Below, in pieces: positions 11,701-22,100 of a DNA stretch of 64,000 bases. How positions within the stretch are numbered: position 1 is the stretch's first letter; each line of letters begins with the position of its first letter. Origin of the DNA: Sialis fuliginosa (lineage: Eukaryota > Arthropoda > Insecta > Megaloptera > Sialidae). The DNA lies in NCBI GenBank assembly GCA_961205875.1, contig OY540817.1:8839001-8903000 (forward strand). The letters run 5' to 3'. A program made the translations under genes and the position numbers. The notes beneath the pieces were generated by a model. That model had not been told where the DNA came from and made no database searches. It saw only the letters and a program-made list of their open reading frames with translations.

Positions 11701-12339
11701 TGGAATGTAAAGGAAGATGGATATAAATGTATGCCGTACGATCTGAATAATTCAAATTTTAAATATAACGTTTGGTGAAAATAATAACCACTCAGAATTG
11801 CAAATTTAGTTCGAAATCTTAATGGTTTAGTATAGTTTTATAAGTTTTTTCAAAAAAGTATTGAAAAGTAATTGTACTGTACTTAGAAATGCACTTAACT
11901 AAGTTTTACTTTCTTATTGCCATAAAATATAGTCTATTTAATCGACTTTTTTCGAATTTATAACCGGAAGCGAATGTTAACTCTTGTTAGTTTTTGAATT
12001 TACAAATTATTTTAGAAACGGTACGCATTAAAAAAAAGTGGTGGGTCTCACCCACATAAGCGCACGGTTGAAATGAAACTTTCTCTGTTTTTATTAACCT
12101 TACGAATTAAATAAATAAAGCTAATTGTAAACATATTAAATAAATAATCAAACGTATAATCCGTATACAAACACAAAGCACAAAACATGGTTTTGTTGAC
12201 TTGAACGCATACGCTACTCTACATCTTATACATCTACTCATCGCTCTCTTCCTTAGCGTTTTTATGTTTGATTATTTGATGAAAGTGTCGAAGGTATTCT
12301 AAATCTCAGCCTCGTTAAAGAAGTTCCACTTCAAAAATG
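11701..12339. other. AT-rich stretch, no gene seen
   Basis: Nothing recognised up to the target duplication of the next element. Confidence 0.4.
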
Positions 12340-12347
12340 GTTTAGAT

Positions 12348-12843
12348 CAGCGGTTCTTAAACTAGGAACTATTGCCGGGGGTCCGTGAAACATGTTTGGC
12401 ATAAATTAAAGTACTTTTTTACATTTCTATTTACCAATGATTAATTACTATCTTACGACCTACTTTGTTTTTCTGTCAGGGAGGCAGGGGTTATTTCAGT
12501 GTGTAGTTGTAGCTTATTTCTGCAGTTGTAAAAGCTAATTTTTGCAGTGCAAAAAATTGAAAAAATGTATAATAAATAAATAAAATAATAAAGTGTGTGA
12601 AAAAAAAGTCATTGCAGTAATAAAGCAAAAAATATAAGAAATGTAGAGCAAAAAAAAATTATTGCCGTTATAAAAGCAAAAAATGTATGAAATGTAATGC
12701 AAAAAACAAAAATCATTGCAATTGAAAAGCAAAAATTGTAAGTATGGAGCAAAAAAAACGGTTGTAAAATTTTCTTAAAATAACTCCTGAAAAATAATTG
12801 TTCAAAAGAGGGTCTCTAGACTAAGTAAGTTTAAGAACCGCTG
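12348..12843. mobile_element. hAT MITE with perfect 8-bp target duplication (496 bp)
   Basis: Termini CAGCGGTTCTTAAACTAGG and, inverted, AAGTTTAAGAACCGCTG form TIRs of the widespread CAGYGGTTCT hAT type. The 8 bp on each side are identical: GTTTAGAT at 12340-12347 and 12844-12851. The interior lacks a transposase and is largely a tandem repeat (next entry). The intact duplication suggests a fairly recent insertion compared with the other elements here. Confidence 0.9.
12540..12770 (+). repeat. Imperfect ~50-bp tandem repeat inside the hAT MITE
   Basis: Three to four units of the form CATTGCARTAATAAAGCAAAA, a spacer with AAATGTA, then GAGCAAAAAA follow one another, with units of about 48-53 bp. 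The repetitive 65-codon minus-strand run at 12535-12732 is an artefact of it. Confidence 0.7.
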
Positions 12844-12851
12844 GTTTAGAT

Positions 12852-15800
12852 AGAAGTTGTATATAGGGAATGTTATCGTTTATATTTATGTCCGTTTCAT
12901 TTTTTCTCTACTTTTTATCAGTTAGTCAAAAATAAATGTACAGTGTTTATTTTCAGTATAACGTATTAAAAAATCCCCTCTTTTAATGTATTTAATTAGA
13001 TACTTTAAGACAAAATAAAAATAAATCAAAATTTTGCACAACATATATTTAGAACAAGAAGATAAGTGAATTCTATATTAAAAAACAGTGCCCCAATTGT
13101 GTACAATCCCCGATGCCACATTAAACGGTTAGATTCCTAAAAAGGAATTGGTATGCGTCCCGTAGTAAAGCTTTCATCAGCTGCGTTTTCCGTTTTGTTA
13201 TATATCCTTTTTCGCTGTGAACATCGCTTTTCCGACATTTTCTCCTACTGAATAGTTTCATACAACGTTATTTGTTAAGAATGCCGAGCTGCAGATGTGT
13301 TCTGTATGAGTTTCTAACTTTGCACAACTAACTAATGTAACCAATCAATAAGAAATGATGTTATAATTAGAGCTCGTTCAAGTCGTGAATTACATTAGTA
13401 AGCATTTTTTTTTAATAGACCGATTAAATTAGATTTTTTAAAGGAATTAATATTTGCCTCATTTATTTTAGCGCTAATAGATGGCAAATGATGCCCATAT
13501 AATATATCAAAAATGCAAGGCTGTAATACAAAAAAAAAATATGAGTGTCGGTTATGTTTAAATCGTCGATGCAGTGAAAACGTTGTAAGATAGAGCAAAA
13601 ATTAACAGAATCAATTTTACAGATATTTTTCCTATAATAATGATACTCCGGTTTATCTATACCTAAAACTAATAGTTCAGGAGTGAGAGTCGTTCAAAAC
13701 TCGAGATTAAAATGTAGTTTTTTTTAAATGTCGCAATTTGCCTCGGTTTTCTATAAAATTTAATATCAAAATTTTCAAAAAAATTCACGGTTTAACTAGA
13801 TACTATTGGAAAGCTACTCACGAGTTTAAAACTTATTTTTATTTTAAATTGTAGCTATAGGGGCAGTACTAAGAAATAATTTATTGTATTTTATTGTCTG
13901 TTTTGCATGTTAATTTTTCCATGATCTATTATTCGCCGAATAAAACAAAAATATTTGTTTTAAAGATAATTTTATCCACCACAAATTCAATCTCTTGATA
14001 TTAAATCGTAACTGCAATCGCTTACAGTTTTTAAATAAAAACAAGATGGCAACTTTGGTCAAATTAAAATTATACGTAAATAAAGATAGCTGGGTACTTA
14101 TGTATAGCAATTTACTCAATTTAAAATGCTACACAGCTATCTATCGGAAGTTTATAATTTGAGTGGACTATTTTGTATTATCACAATAATGTTTAAAAAG
14201 TCTGAAATAATCGATTTATAAATAAAATTGAAAAACAGTTTCGTAATCAAAATAAAACTAATAAAATATGGAAGTGGTCGATATATCTTCTGAAACACGA
14301 AGGTTCATTAATACAAAGACTTGAACCAACCTACATCAACTTATATGTATTTTGCAATTTAATATCAAAAGAAGGTAAAGTATAAATATGTAGGATAGTT
14401 CTTCAGGAAGTAACATTTCTCATGACTTGTATATTTATGAAAATTATATTTAAAATTCAAAACATCAAAACAGGACGGCGTTTCATTGAGACTAAAAGAA
14501 ACATTGTCAATACACAAGAACAGAGCGAGGTTCATGAAACGGAATAAAAGATGGGGACACTATAAATAATTCAACATTTTTATCTGGCGCAAAACAGTTC
14601 CTGAAGGTAAACGCTGAGGTACAATATTAATTCAACAACAGGGAATACTACAAACGTTTTCAGACGGTGTAGAACTAAAATGATATGGAATATCTAAAAA
14701 CCAAATCGTATAGATCAGGCGCGTAGATTTTTTTTTTTTGTATTAAAAAATGTTTATAACCATGAAAATCTAATTCATACAAAAAAATTTTAATAAAATT
14801 TAAGGGGATTATTTAGTGTATCAATTTGGAAGGAGTGTACATTTTTTTATTTAAGAGTAGTGTTACGAAATGTGAAGTATATGGTAGACAATGAATTTTG
14901 CTATACATACGAACGTAATGTTGCATTGTAATTAAAAAATATAAGCTGCAGAAGATCACATTGAGTTAGAGGAAGGTGCCACTTATGAGCCAGGACTCGT
15001 TAAGTAACAGTTAAAATCAAAATTCGATCAGACTAAGAAAATCTTCATTAAATCAATAAAATATGAAAAAACTTTTAACGCGTTTTCCCCAAAACTATGT
15101 TTTTTAAAATGTCTGACATACATAATATCTCAAGATCTATTTGACCGAATTACTTCATATTTGGTGTGTACCTTCAATGCACATGTCTTTACAGCCGGTA
15201 GTTAAAATTAATTTTCTAATTTTATAGTCCACGTAAAAAAGGAAATTAATAAGTTTTTAAATCTGATTTTTACTCAAGAGCAGAAAATCTAAAATCATGA
15301 CAAAAAAATGGTTAAAATAACTCATCTTACATCTATAAAAACTACTTTGATCATATTATTCTTTGACAAAATATTAATAAATAAATTCTGATAGATTCTT
15401 TTTTTGTTCTCTTAAAATAATCAGTAAAGATGATGAAAGCTTAGTAAAGAAGTATTGAACGAAACGGGAAGATTTATATATTTATTGAATAAAATTGACT
15501 TTTCAATTTTAATTTTATCTGAATTTAATTAAATATAGTGCACGAATTAAGTTCTCAATATAAAATCCAATTTAGTAAGAATTTCCAAGACTTCTAATCT
15601 GAAATTAAACAAAGAGGAAACAGAAAACCAATAAATCTGAAATTCCTCAATATAAGATATTCGATTAGACTGAGAAATAAATATATTTTAACAAATAATT
15701 GTTAGAGAATATTAAACATTCAAGGAATTCTTCGTCGCCTTTTTAATGCGAATAAAAATTAGAGAAACTTAATATGTGTCATATAGTAAGTGGAGTATAA

Positions 15801-16002
15801 GTTATAAATACCCTCCCTTTCTATTTTCTTATTGTGTTGTTTAGAGGATATTTTAACAAAATTTTAGAACTGCACAATTTGAGTAAAAAATTTGACAAGC
15901 GCAAGAAGAACTCGAATCTTGTGGGTTCCTTACCGTTATATAAAACTTATTTACAATCTCCGTTTTACATTGTTTACCAACACAATTCAAAAATTAAAAA
16001 AA
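12852..16002. other. AT-rich stretch, no gene seen
   Basis: About 3 kb without a recognisable gene. It holds the second direct-repeat copy at 13105-13180 and a T tract after ATCAGGCGCGTAGA (14716), possibly one end of a lost DNA element. Stop-free runs at 13395-13598 and 13910-14119 (both minus) are AT-driven. Confidence 0.4.
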
Positions 16003-16260
16003 TACTAGCTGTGCCCACGTGGACTACGGAATTATTGTTTAGGATTTTTGAAAAATATAGTTGAATTAAGTACAAACACATTATTATCGTGATAATAACT
16101 AATTTACCTAAAAAACGAATCAGAACAAAAATGACAAATAATTTTTGTTCTGTTTAAATTTAAAAGTTAATAATTGAAAATAAATAAACAACTGCCGGTC
16201 GAACGCAAATTCTTTCCCTCTGCCATCATAGTTCGCGCGAATTGCCGCGAATAATATGTT
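16003..16260 (+). mobile_element. LINE-tail family B fragment (partner 54393-54635)
   Basis: Starts with ACTAGCTGTGCCCACGTGGA, the degraded form of the 'tagctg..cccgcg..ttcg' start common to insect RTE-like non-LTR tails. The following ~240 bp match the minus-strand copy at 54393-54635 (AGGATTTTTGAAAAATATAG, TTGTTCTGTTTAAAT, CGCGCGAATTGC, AATAATATGTT). Confidence 0.6.
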
Positions 16261-16657
16261 GCTTTATGTATATGTCAAGTTATTTCCTAAGATACTTATT
16301 AAATAAACACTAATTTTGAGTAAAAGACTGTAGCTCCATCAGGAAGAATTTCCGGACATAGGTTCACATAAGGTTTTTTCTTTAAAATTACATCCTCGAT
16401 CTACTGTTAATTTTTTTTACACTAGTTGTAAATCACCCTGTATATTAAGGATTAAATTGTACATTTAAAAAAATAAACATTAACATTTTACAGAACAATA
16501 TATTTAAATATTGCTACTGTTTACAATTAAAATTTTCAAGTTTCTAGTTTATATAGTTTCCGAGATATTTTTCTTTGCCTGAAAAGAACGGACGGACGGA
16601 CGACAAAGTGAGGTCAACGGGGTTTATTCGGAACTCTAAAATGAAAATAGTACGTTA
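16261..16657. other. Spacer with a probable LINE-tail scrap
   Basis: GACGGACGGACGACAAAGTG after a CCGAGATATT motif (16560-16610) is the usual composition of non-LTR 3' tails; no partner copy of this scrap is in the window. The rest is AT-rich. Confidence 0.35.
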
Positions 16658-16781
16658 TACAAGTCTTGATGCTTCCGCGGTGATTTTGTTATGGATCTTG
16701 GCTTTTGGTGTGAGCCGCATCGGTTTGGTCATGTTATCAGCCAACGTTTCGTCACACATTGCAGTGGACATCTGCAGATCC
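16658..16781 (-). mobile_element. Penelope-like or related retroelement end, fragment
   Basis: Matches the left arm of the palindrome at 47222-47440 (CGTTTCGTCACACATTGCAG, AAGTCTTGATGCTTCCGCGG). The minus strand carries a GATGTCCACTGCAATGTGTG...ACGAAACGTTGG block of a kind that abounds near termini of Penelope-like elements. It is a fossil fragment with no usable coding sequence. The family assignment rests on motif style and is tentative. Confidence 0.4.
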
Positions 16782-17057
16782 ATATCAAGATAACGTATTG
16801 TTTGGGACAAAATAACACATAGTTTTATTAGAAAGAAACCAACAAAATGTTGTGTCGAGTTAACAAAAAGCACATAGCTTCACCTAGACATTGGCTGCTT
16901 GTAAGAAACAAAAGAGCATCAATCTATCTTAAGTACGCTCTAACGAAAACACTTCATTTCCTTTCATAACACATGAGATAAACTCGTTTAGAACATTTAG
17001 TTGTTCAACTCATATATGATGTGTCTCAATACAATGTACATGCGCGACAGTGACAGT

Positions 17058-17153
17058 TTACGGGGTTAAGGATTTGCCGTCCTTCTCTAACGATTGCTTT
17101 TCCTCAGGACGTGACACATTTTCTACAATAAGTGTACGTTCTTTTTCTGCCAT
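17058..17153 (-). CDS. Short coding-like ORF of 31 codons, unrecognised
   Basis: From ATG at 17153 to TAA at 17058 the minus strand encodes a hydrophilic, charged peptide starting MAEKERTLIVENVSRPEEKQ. Its composition is unlike that of the AT-driven frames around it, and codon third positions are mixed. The frame stays open 13 codons upstream of the ATG (to about 17192). A CCCC|GTAAAC donor-like site overlaps the stop, so it could be an exon of the minus-strand gene, a tiny gene, or a relic of a mobile element. No domain is recognised and no signal peptide or membrane segment is present. Confidence 0.25.
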   Translation of the reverse strand: MAEKERTLIVENVSRPEEKQSLEKDGKSLTP

Positions 17154-17414
17154 ATAATAAAGTTTGTACTGGGGTTTTGAAAATTGAAGTTTTTAAAACG
17201 GATTTACTGAATTAAAGAAATTAATATAGCTCCTATGAACTCGAGAACTATTTTTAGATGTTGCAGACTGTGTATGTTTCCATTTTATGTACATGAATCG
17301 TTGAACCAAGTAACTTATAATTCAATATTTTGAACTTATATTTACAATTCGAGACTATAAATTTAAGTACATGTTCCTAATCTGTGAGAAGTTTTGTAAA
17401 TCAAAAAAAAAAAA

Positions 17415-17680
17415 AGGTATTGACACTAGACTTGTTTAATTAAATGTACTGAATTAGAAATATTTCTTGATGTTTGATTACTACCATTACTGAATCAAAA
17501 TCTATAGATACTTAACTGTAAAATAGCATGATTTGATGACAATCGGTCAATGGGTGTCAAAATGGTGGACATGTAAACTAATTATTAATTATTAATTATT
17601 ATATTATCATAGCATCTGCTTTATATTGTTTACAATTTTACGATTCTTCATTTTGTAACTTTTGTATCTTTATTATACCA
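17415..17680 (-). mobile_element. TA-type MITE, family T, copy 2 (truncated)
   Basis: AGGTATTGACACTAGACTTG followed by the shared AATTAGAAATAT, CATTACTGAATCA, GACAATCGGTCAAT and CATAGCATCTGCTTTA blocks matches 9685-10194. The second half is missing. An (ATTATTA)-type run at 17580-17600 interrupts it. Confidence 0.65.
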
Positions 17681-18278
17681 TTTAAATCTGTCGAATTTTA
17701 AAATCTGTTTCACTTCAAAAAACCTACTTATTTCCTTACTTAATTTTTAACAGCTTATACGTTATATTAAAGAAGGACTTGGGAACAATTACAGTCATAC
17801 CATTTGTTCAAGTCACATTGCATAGATCGAATCAATAATATTTTATATTACGAAAGCCGGTCGGTCGGTACAATAACTAAAGAGACGTAAATCTGAAACA
17901 AGCACCGAAATTTCGAGGAATTAAACATTAAAAATTCACATAAATGTGATGAGCCATCTTGTCTTTTAATGCATGTATAAAATATAAGTATGTTTGTTTT
18001 TTATTTTACATTATATTTCAGATAAAAACTTGTCTGGCATTTCTTATAAAATTTTATTTCATAGAAAAGCAAGATAATCTTATGAGATAATATCTTATAT
18101 GTCAAAATATTTTTAAACTTATTTTCCATGAAAATAATTAATATTAACATGGTATGATATATTTTGAAAGTAAAAAGTTTTGCTTTGAAATGAAGTTTTT
18201 GAGTTTAAGGATAATCTCAAATAAAAATTCTTTTTAGTGCACAAATAAACATTTATGAATTTTTTATTTTATTACATA
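17681..18278. other. AT-rich stretch, no gene seen
   Basis: Nothing recognised before the LINE tail. Confidence 0.4.
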
Positions 18279-19236
18279 ACTAGCTGCTACCCGCGACTTC
18301 GCTCGCGTGGATTTCGAAACCCTTCATATGTGACAGGGGGTAAAATATTAAATTTATCTTATTTTTAGTTTTCTTTAATTATACAAAATCGTAAATGTGT
18401 CGGCTCCTATGCGAGATAGAGGGGTTTTTCCGCCCTAAAACCCCCGCCCCCGTGGTATTTTTCCCGTTGGATCGAATAAAACCACTTACAACCCTTCATA
18501 TGTAACGGGTAAAATATTAATTACTAAAAAAAATTAAAAATTTTCCTCCCCCTTGCAATTCCTTAGGGGTTGAATTTTCGAGATACGAAATAGCCTTAAT
18601 CCGTCCTCGGGATGTAAGCCATCTCACTGCCAAATTTCATCAAAATCGGTAAAGCAGTTTAGTCGTGAACAGGTAACAAATAGACAGACTGAGAGATACA
18701 CTTTCGTATTTATAATATAAGTCGCGACTCCTATGTAAGATAAGGGGTTGTTTTGTCCCCCTAATAATCCCTCTTCCGTAGTATTTTTGCCCGCCAGATC
18801 GAATGTAATCAATTACAACTCTTCATATGTGACAGGGGGTAAAATATTAAATTTTTCTTATTTTTAGTTTTCTTTCATTATACAAAATCGTAAATATCTC
18901 GGCTCCTATGCGAGATAGAGGGTTGTTTTGCCCCCTAGAACCTACGCCCCCGTGGTATTTTTCCCGCCGGATCGAATAAAACCACTTACAACCCTTCATA
19001 TGTATCGGGGGGGTAAAATAATAATTACTAAAAAAAATTAAAAATTTTCCACCCCCTTTCAATTTCTTAGGGGTTGAATTTTTAAGATACGAAATAGCCT
19101 ATGTCCGTCCTCGGGATGCAAGCTATCTCACTGCCAAATTTCATCAAAATCGGTAAAGCGGTTTAGCCGTGAAAAGGTAACAAACAGAAAACAGACAGAC
19201 ACACACACTTTCGCATTTATAATATTAGTATGGATA
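18279..19236 (+). mobile_element. RTE-like LINE 3' region with internal tandem duplication
   Basis: Starts ACTAGCTGCTACCCGCGACT and ends in CACTTTCGCATTTATAATAT followed by TAGTATGGAT, the usual borders of short insect RTE-type tails. The section 'CGGCTCCTATGCGAGATAGA...CCCGTGGTATTTTT' appears three times (from 18400, 18724 and 18898). The 'CTGCCAAATTTCATCAAAAT' plus 'GTTTAG.CGTGAA' tail appears twice (18629 and 19130). Two head-to-tail copies, one partial, explain this. No reverse transcriptase is left. Confidence 0.75.
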
Positions 19237-19308
19237 TCGTAAAATGTCCAAATATTACTTTACTTAGTATTTTATTAACTAATTAAAATTTGAACAATAA
19301 AACTTAAA

Positions 19309-19390
19309 TTTTTCGAAAAATTGTTCATTCGAAGAATTTTGATTCGAAAAATTGTGATTCGAAAAATTGTGTTTCGAAAAATTTACACCA
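19309..19390 (+). repeat. Short tandem repeat, unit about 18 bp
   Basis: Four or so units of the form ATTCGAAAAATTGTG follow each other. TTCGAA makes each unit partly self-complementary. Confidence 0.7.
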
Positions 19391-19407
19391 AACCTAATAA
19401 TTAATTT

Positions 19408-19594
19408 CGATATTTTACCTTTCATGGAAGTGAAATGTTTCTTCATATTTAAATTTTCAATCAATATAGGCATTTCAAAATATTTAATTGTTAATATGTG
19501 TCAAAAATCATTTAATTGTTCGACAAAATATTTTAAAGAGACATAATCATAGTAACCTAAATTAATAAAATAAAATATTGAAACCGTAAATTAT
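19408..19594 (-). repeat. Dispersed repeat C, copy 1 (partner 46676-46829)
   Basis: About 160-190 bp shared with 46676-46829, including TTTACCTTTC.TGGAAGTGAA, TTTAAATTTTCAATCAATAT and GATCATAGTAACCTAAATTA-type blocks. On the minus strand both copies keep the same frame open over a peptide of the form IENLNxKKxFTSxKGKIxKL, which suggests a relic of a coding element. Not recognised. Confidence 0.55.
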
Positions 19595-20160
19595 AAAATT
19601 CCGTATTCCATGGCTAGGTACTATGTTTTTATATACCTAAATTATAACATACCTGGTTAAATTATTTCTATATCGTCCCCTCCAAGGCAAAGTAGCGTAA
19701 GATACACTTTTTGCGAAATTGAGTTATCGATTCTAAAAATCTCATATATAAGCGACAAAATTCTCTTTTCCGCTAAAAAATCTGTTAAAACTTTTACTAT
19801 CGTATTCCTCCAGACAATGTATTCTAAGCACCGATATCTGTTTTATGAAATATCGTAACCAACAATAATATAGTATCGTAACCAGTGACGTAGCTAGCCC
19901 TGAGTGGATCCTGACTGGCCTATATGGAAGGTACTTGCCGCAACGGAATAATATAGTGCTGTGACGGAGTGCTTTCTTATTTATTCATTAGAGCTGGGCT
20001 TTTATCAATTTTAATTTTATTAATTTTAAGATATTTTAGAAAAATCGTACCTGTTAAAACTTTATTGCACAAACTAAATATGGTTTCTCTATGAGGTTTT
20101 TTCAATATATTTGTTACCCTCAATAACTCAATTTGGTTGATATTGAAGTATGATGTAGAA
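19595..20160. other. AT-rich stretch with possible element ends
   Basis: CCAGTGACGTAGCTAGCCCT (19881) looks like one end of a DNA transposon of the CAGTGRCGTAGCTA type, and TAGAGCTGGGC at 19989 repeats the start of the hAT-like element at 8404. Neither has a partner end here. Confidence 0.3.
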
Positions 20161-20230
20161 CAGTGCTTCCTAAACTTTTCCTACGACAGAACACTTCACA
20201 AATCCTGAAATTTTAATGGAACGTCTTGGT
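20161..20230 (+). mobile_element. Single left end of a hAT-type element
   Basis: CAGTGCTTCCTAAACTTTTC matches the common CAGTGNTTCTCAAACTTT hAT terminus. No inverted right end was found downstream; the element at 20371 lies close behind. Confidence 0.4.
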
Positions 20231-20370
20231 TATTTTGTAAGTAATATATAAAATAATGAAAAAAGTAAATTTAAATCAGTCAAGCATGTTTGAACTTCTC
20301 GCAGCATTTAAAAACATTGAATATTTGTTTTACGCTTAAACTGATAAGACATACGTTATATATCGTAGTA

Positions 20371-20657
20371 CAGGTATTCCTCGACTTACAACCGAGATAG
20401 GTTCCTAGACATCGGTCGTAAATAGAATAAGTTGTAAGTTAACACGTACAATATGTACATATTTTTGCTTTTGACGTTTTCCTTGATGTGAAGCGAATCG
20501 CATTTTCTATACATCAAACAGTTGCGGGTTCCCAAAAATATCTACATAAATAATAATATATTACATTTTTGGGAAATTCCCGGAACTGTTTGTTTCATTT
20601 ATGTAATATGTGCATGTAAGAAAGAGACAAAGACAATTATAAGTCGAGGATTACCTG
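20371..20657. mobile_element. pogo/mariner-type MITE, 287 bp, TA target
   Basis: The left end CAGGTATTCCTCGACTTACA and the right end, inverted, CAGGTAATCCTCGACTTATA form about 20-bp TIRs, with TA on both sides (20369-20370 and 20658-20659). The CAGGYA..CCTCGACTTA terminus is of the Tigger/pogo style. No transposase; a stop-free run over the right half (20522-20728) has no transposase features. Confidence 0.8.
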
Positions 20658-20659
20658 TA

Positions 20660-21839
20660 TATTTGTTTACGATGCGTTTTCAACTCTTGTCGTATGAAAA
20701 TATATTGCATACTAAATACATATTATGACATTTGTTTCTGATATGACAACGACAAAAAATTATTTTATGACTTCTATGTTATAACTATATAATTAAAACA
20801 ATTTTAAATTAATATATTACATATAATTTTAGTGACTTTTAAACATATGGTACATGTATTGTATTACATCATGTACTTACATGATTTGAACATTTTATGA
20901 ATATTAAAAATAATTTCATTTTTGGTTTTTCTGCTCGTGTCTTTCAAAAATTCATCAATGTCTCTATATAAATACATTATTAGCTCTTGTAGATACTCGT
21001 ACACCCTTTGTACAGTTAATTAATTAATTACAATCAAATATAGGTACTTGTAAATTGAATGAAGTTTTCGTAACAATTCGCAATAAATCAACATCTTGTT
21101 TTAATTTTGTAAATGTACATTTTAGGTTAGTATGAATACATTGGGTAAAGATGACAGATATACAGTTTCAAACAACAATTAAAATAATATCATTTAAAAT
21201 TACAATGTTAATTTGAAATTATATAAATTCTTCTGATATTTATGATTACAAATAAATATAATAAAATACCTATACCTAAGAAAGTAAAAATATTGATAAT
21301 TCAATGACTTAAGATTAAAAAAAATGTCATTATATACTTAATTTTTATTTGTACCGGGAACACATATCTATCGCCGAATGTTGGTCGAATTGTGTCCGAA
21401 TGCTGTAATTGTTTGTCTTCAATTTTTTTGTCAAATTTATTTATGAAAATTTTAATTATATATTACATTAGAGTTGTGCATATTTTTTCATTCGTTATGT
21501 TCTTTATATTTCTTTTTTGTTATATTTTATTGTTCACTTCTACTGACATTTAAAATTTTTTAAAATAATCAATAAAATATAATGTATCCATAGTTACGAC
21601 ATTTGCAATTAATTTAGTAAAAATGCTTAAAGCGCATTATATGTAAACGTATTTTGTTTATTTTCTCCTCTTTAACATATCTTTTTCAAAAATCAGACAC
21701 GGGTTCATGGTTGTCAATTAACCAAAGTATTTGAAAAAAATTAAAAAAATCTAATATCGGTTTTCGTTTTGATACTTTTTTACATCAAAACTTTTTTTTT
21801 CCTTTTTTTTTCATTTTTTTTAAATCTGAAATTTGAACC
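20660..21839. other. AT-rich stretch, no gene seen
   Basis: Uniformly AT-rich; short ATTAATTAATTA runs only. Confidence 0.4.
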
Positions 21840-22080
21840 TTACATTATATCGCCCAAGGAATATAAAAAAAATAATAAAAAAATTCTAACTTTTTTTTTG
21901 AAAAATTGGGGGCCCCTTGTCACCCCATTTATAAACTTTTTCAAAAAAGGCCCACTAGTTGTTATTTTTTACCCCCAAGGAATATATATACCAAATTTCA
22001 AGGTTCTCCGATGAGTGGAAATGGTCAAAAAAATGATTATCAGTCAGGGCACTTCGTTATATATAGTAGATGTAGATACT
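21840..22080 (+). mobile_element. LINE 3' tail fragment, different family
   Basis: TACCAAATTTCAAGGTTCTC, AGTGGAAATGGTCAAAAAAA and CAGTCAGGGCACTTCGTTAT followed by a TATATATAGTAGAT end are typical of non-LTR 3' regions in insects. Two 'gggccc..ttgtcacccc'-like segments (21910-21975) precede it. Truncated; no coding sequence. Confidence 0.5.
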
Positions 22081-22100
22081 TACCTAACTAAAATAAAAAA
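22076..22100 (-). promoter_or_regulatory. Weak candidate ratchet-like site
   Basis: The minus strand reads TTTTTTTATTTTAGTTAG|GTAAGTAT with the junction between 22084 and 22083. The donor is optimal, but the pyrimidine tract is interrupted and the site abuts a LINE tail, so it is much weaker than the sites at 677 and 47752. Confidence 0.2.

Noticed and set aside
16108-16130. Minus-strand GTTTTTTAG|GTAAAT as a further ratchet site.
   Set aside because: It lies inside the LINE-tail family B copy and has a weak donor, so it is better explained as repeat sequence.
17041-17069. CAGTTTACGGGG followed by TTAA as a piggyBac-type end.
   Set aside because: No matching inverted end next to another TTAA was found within the surrounding kilobases.
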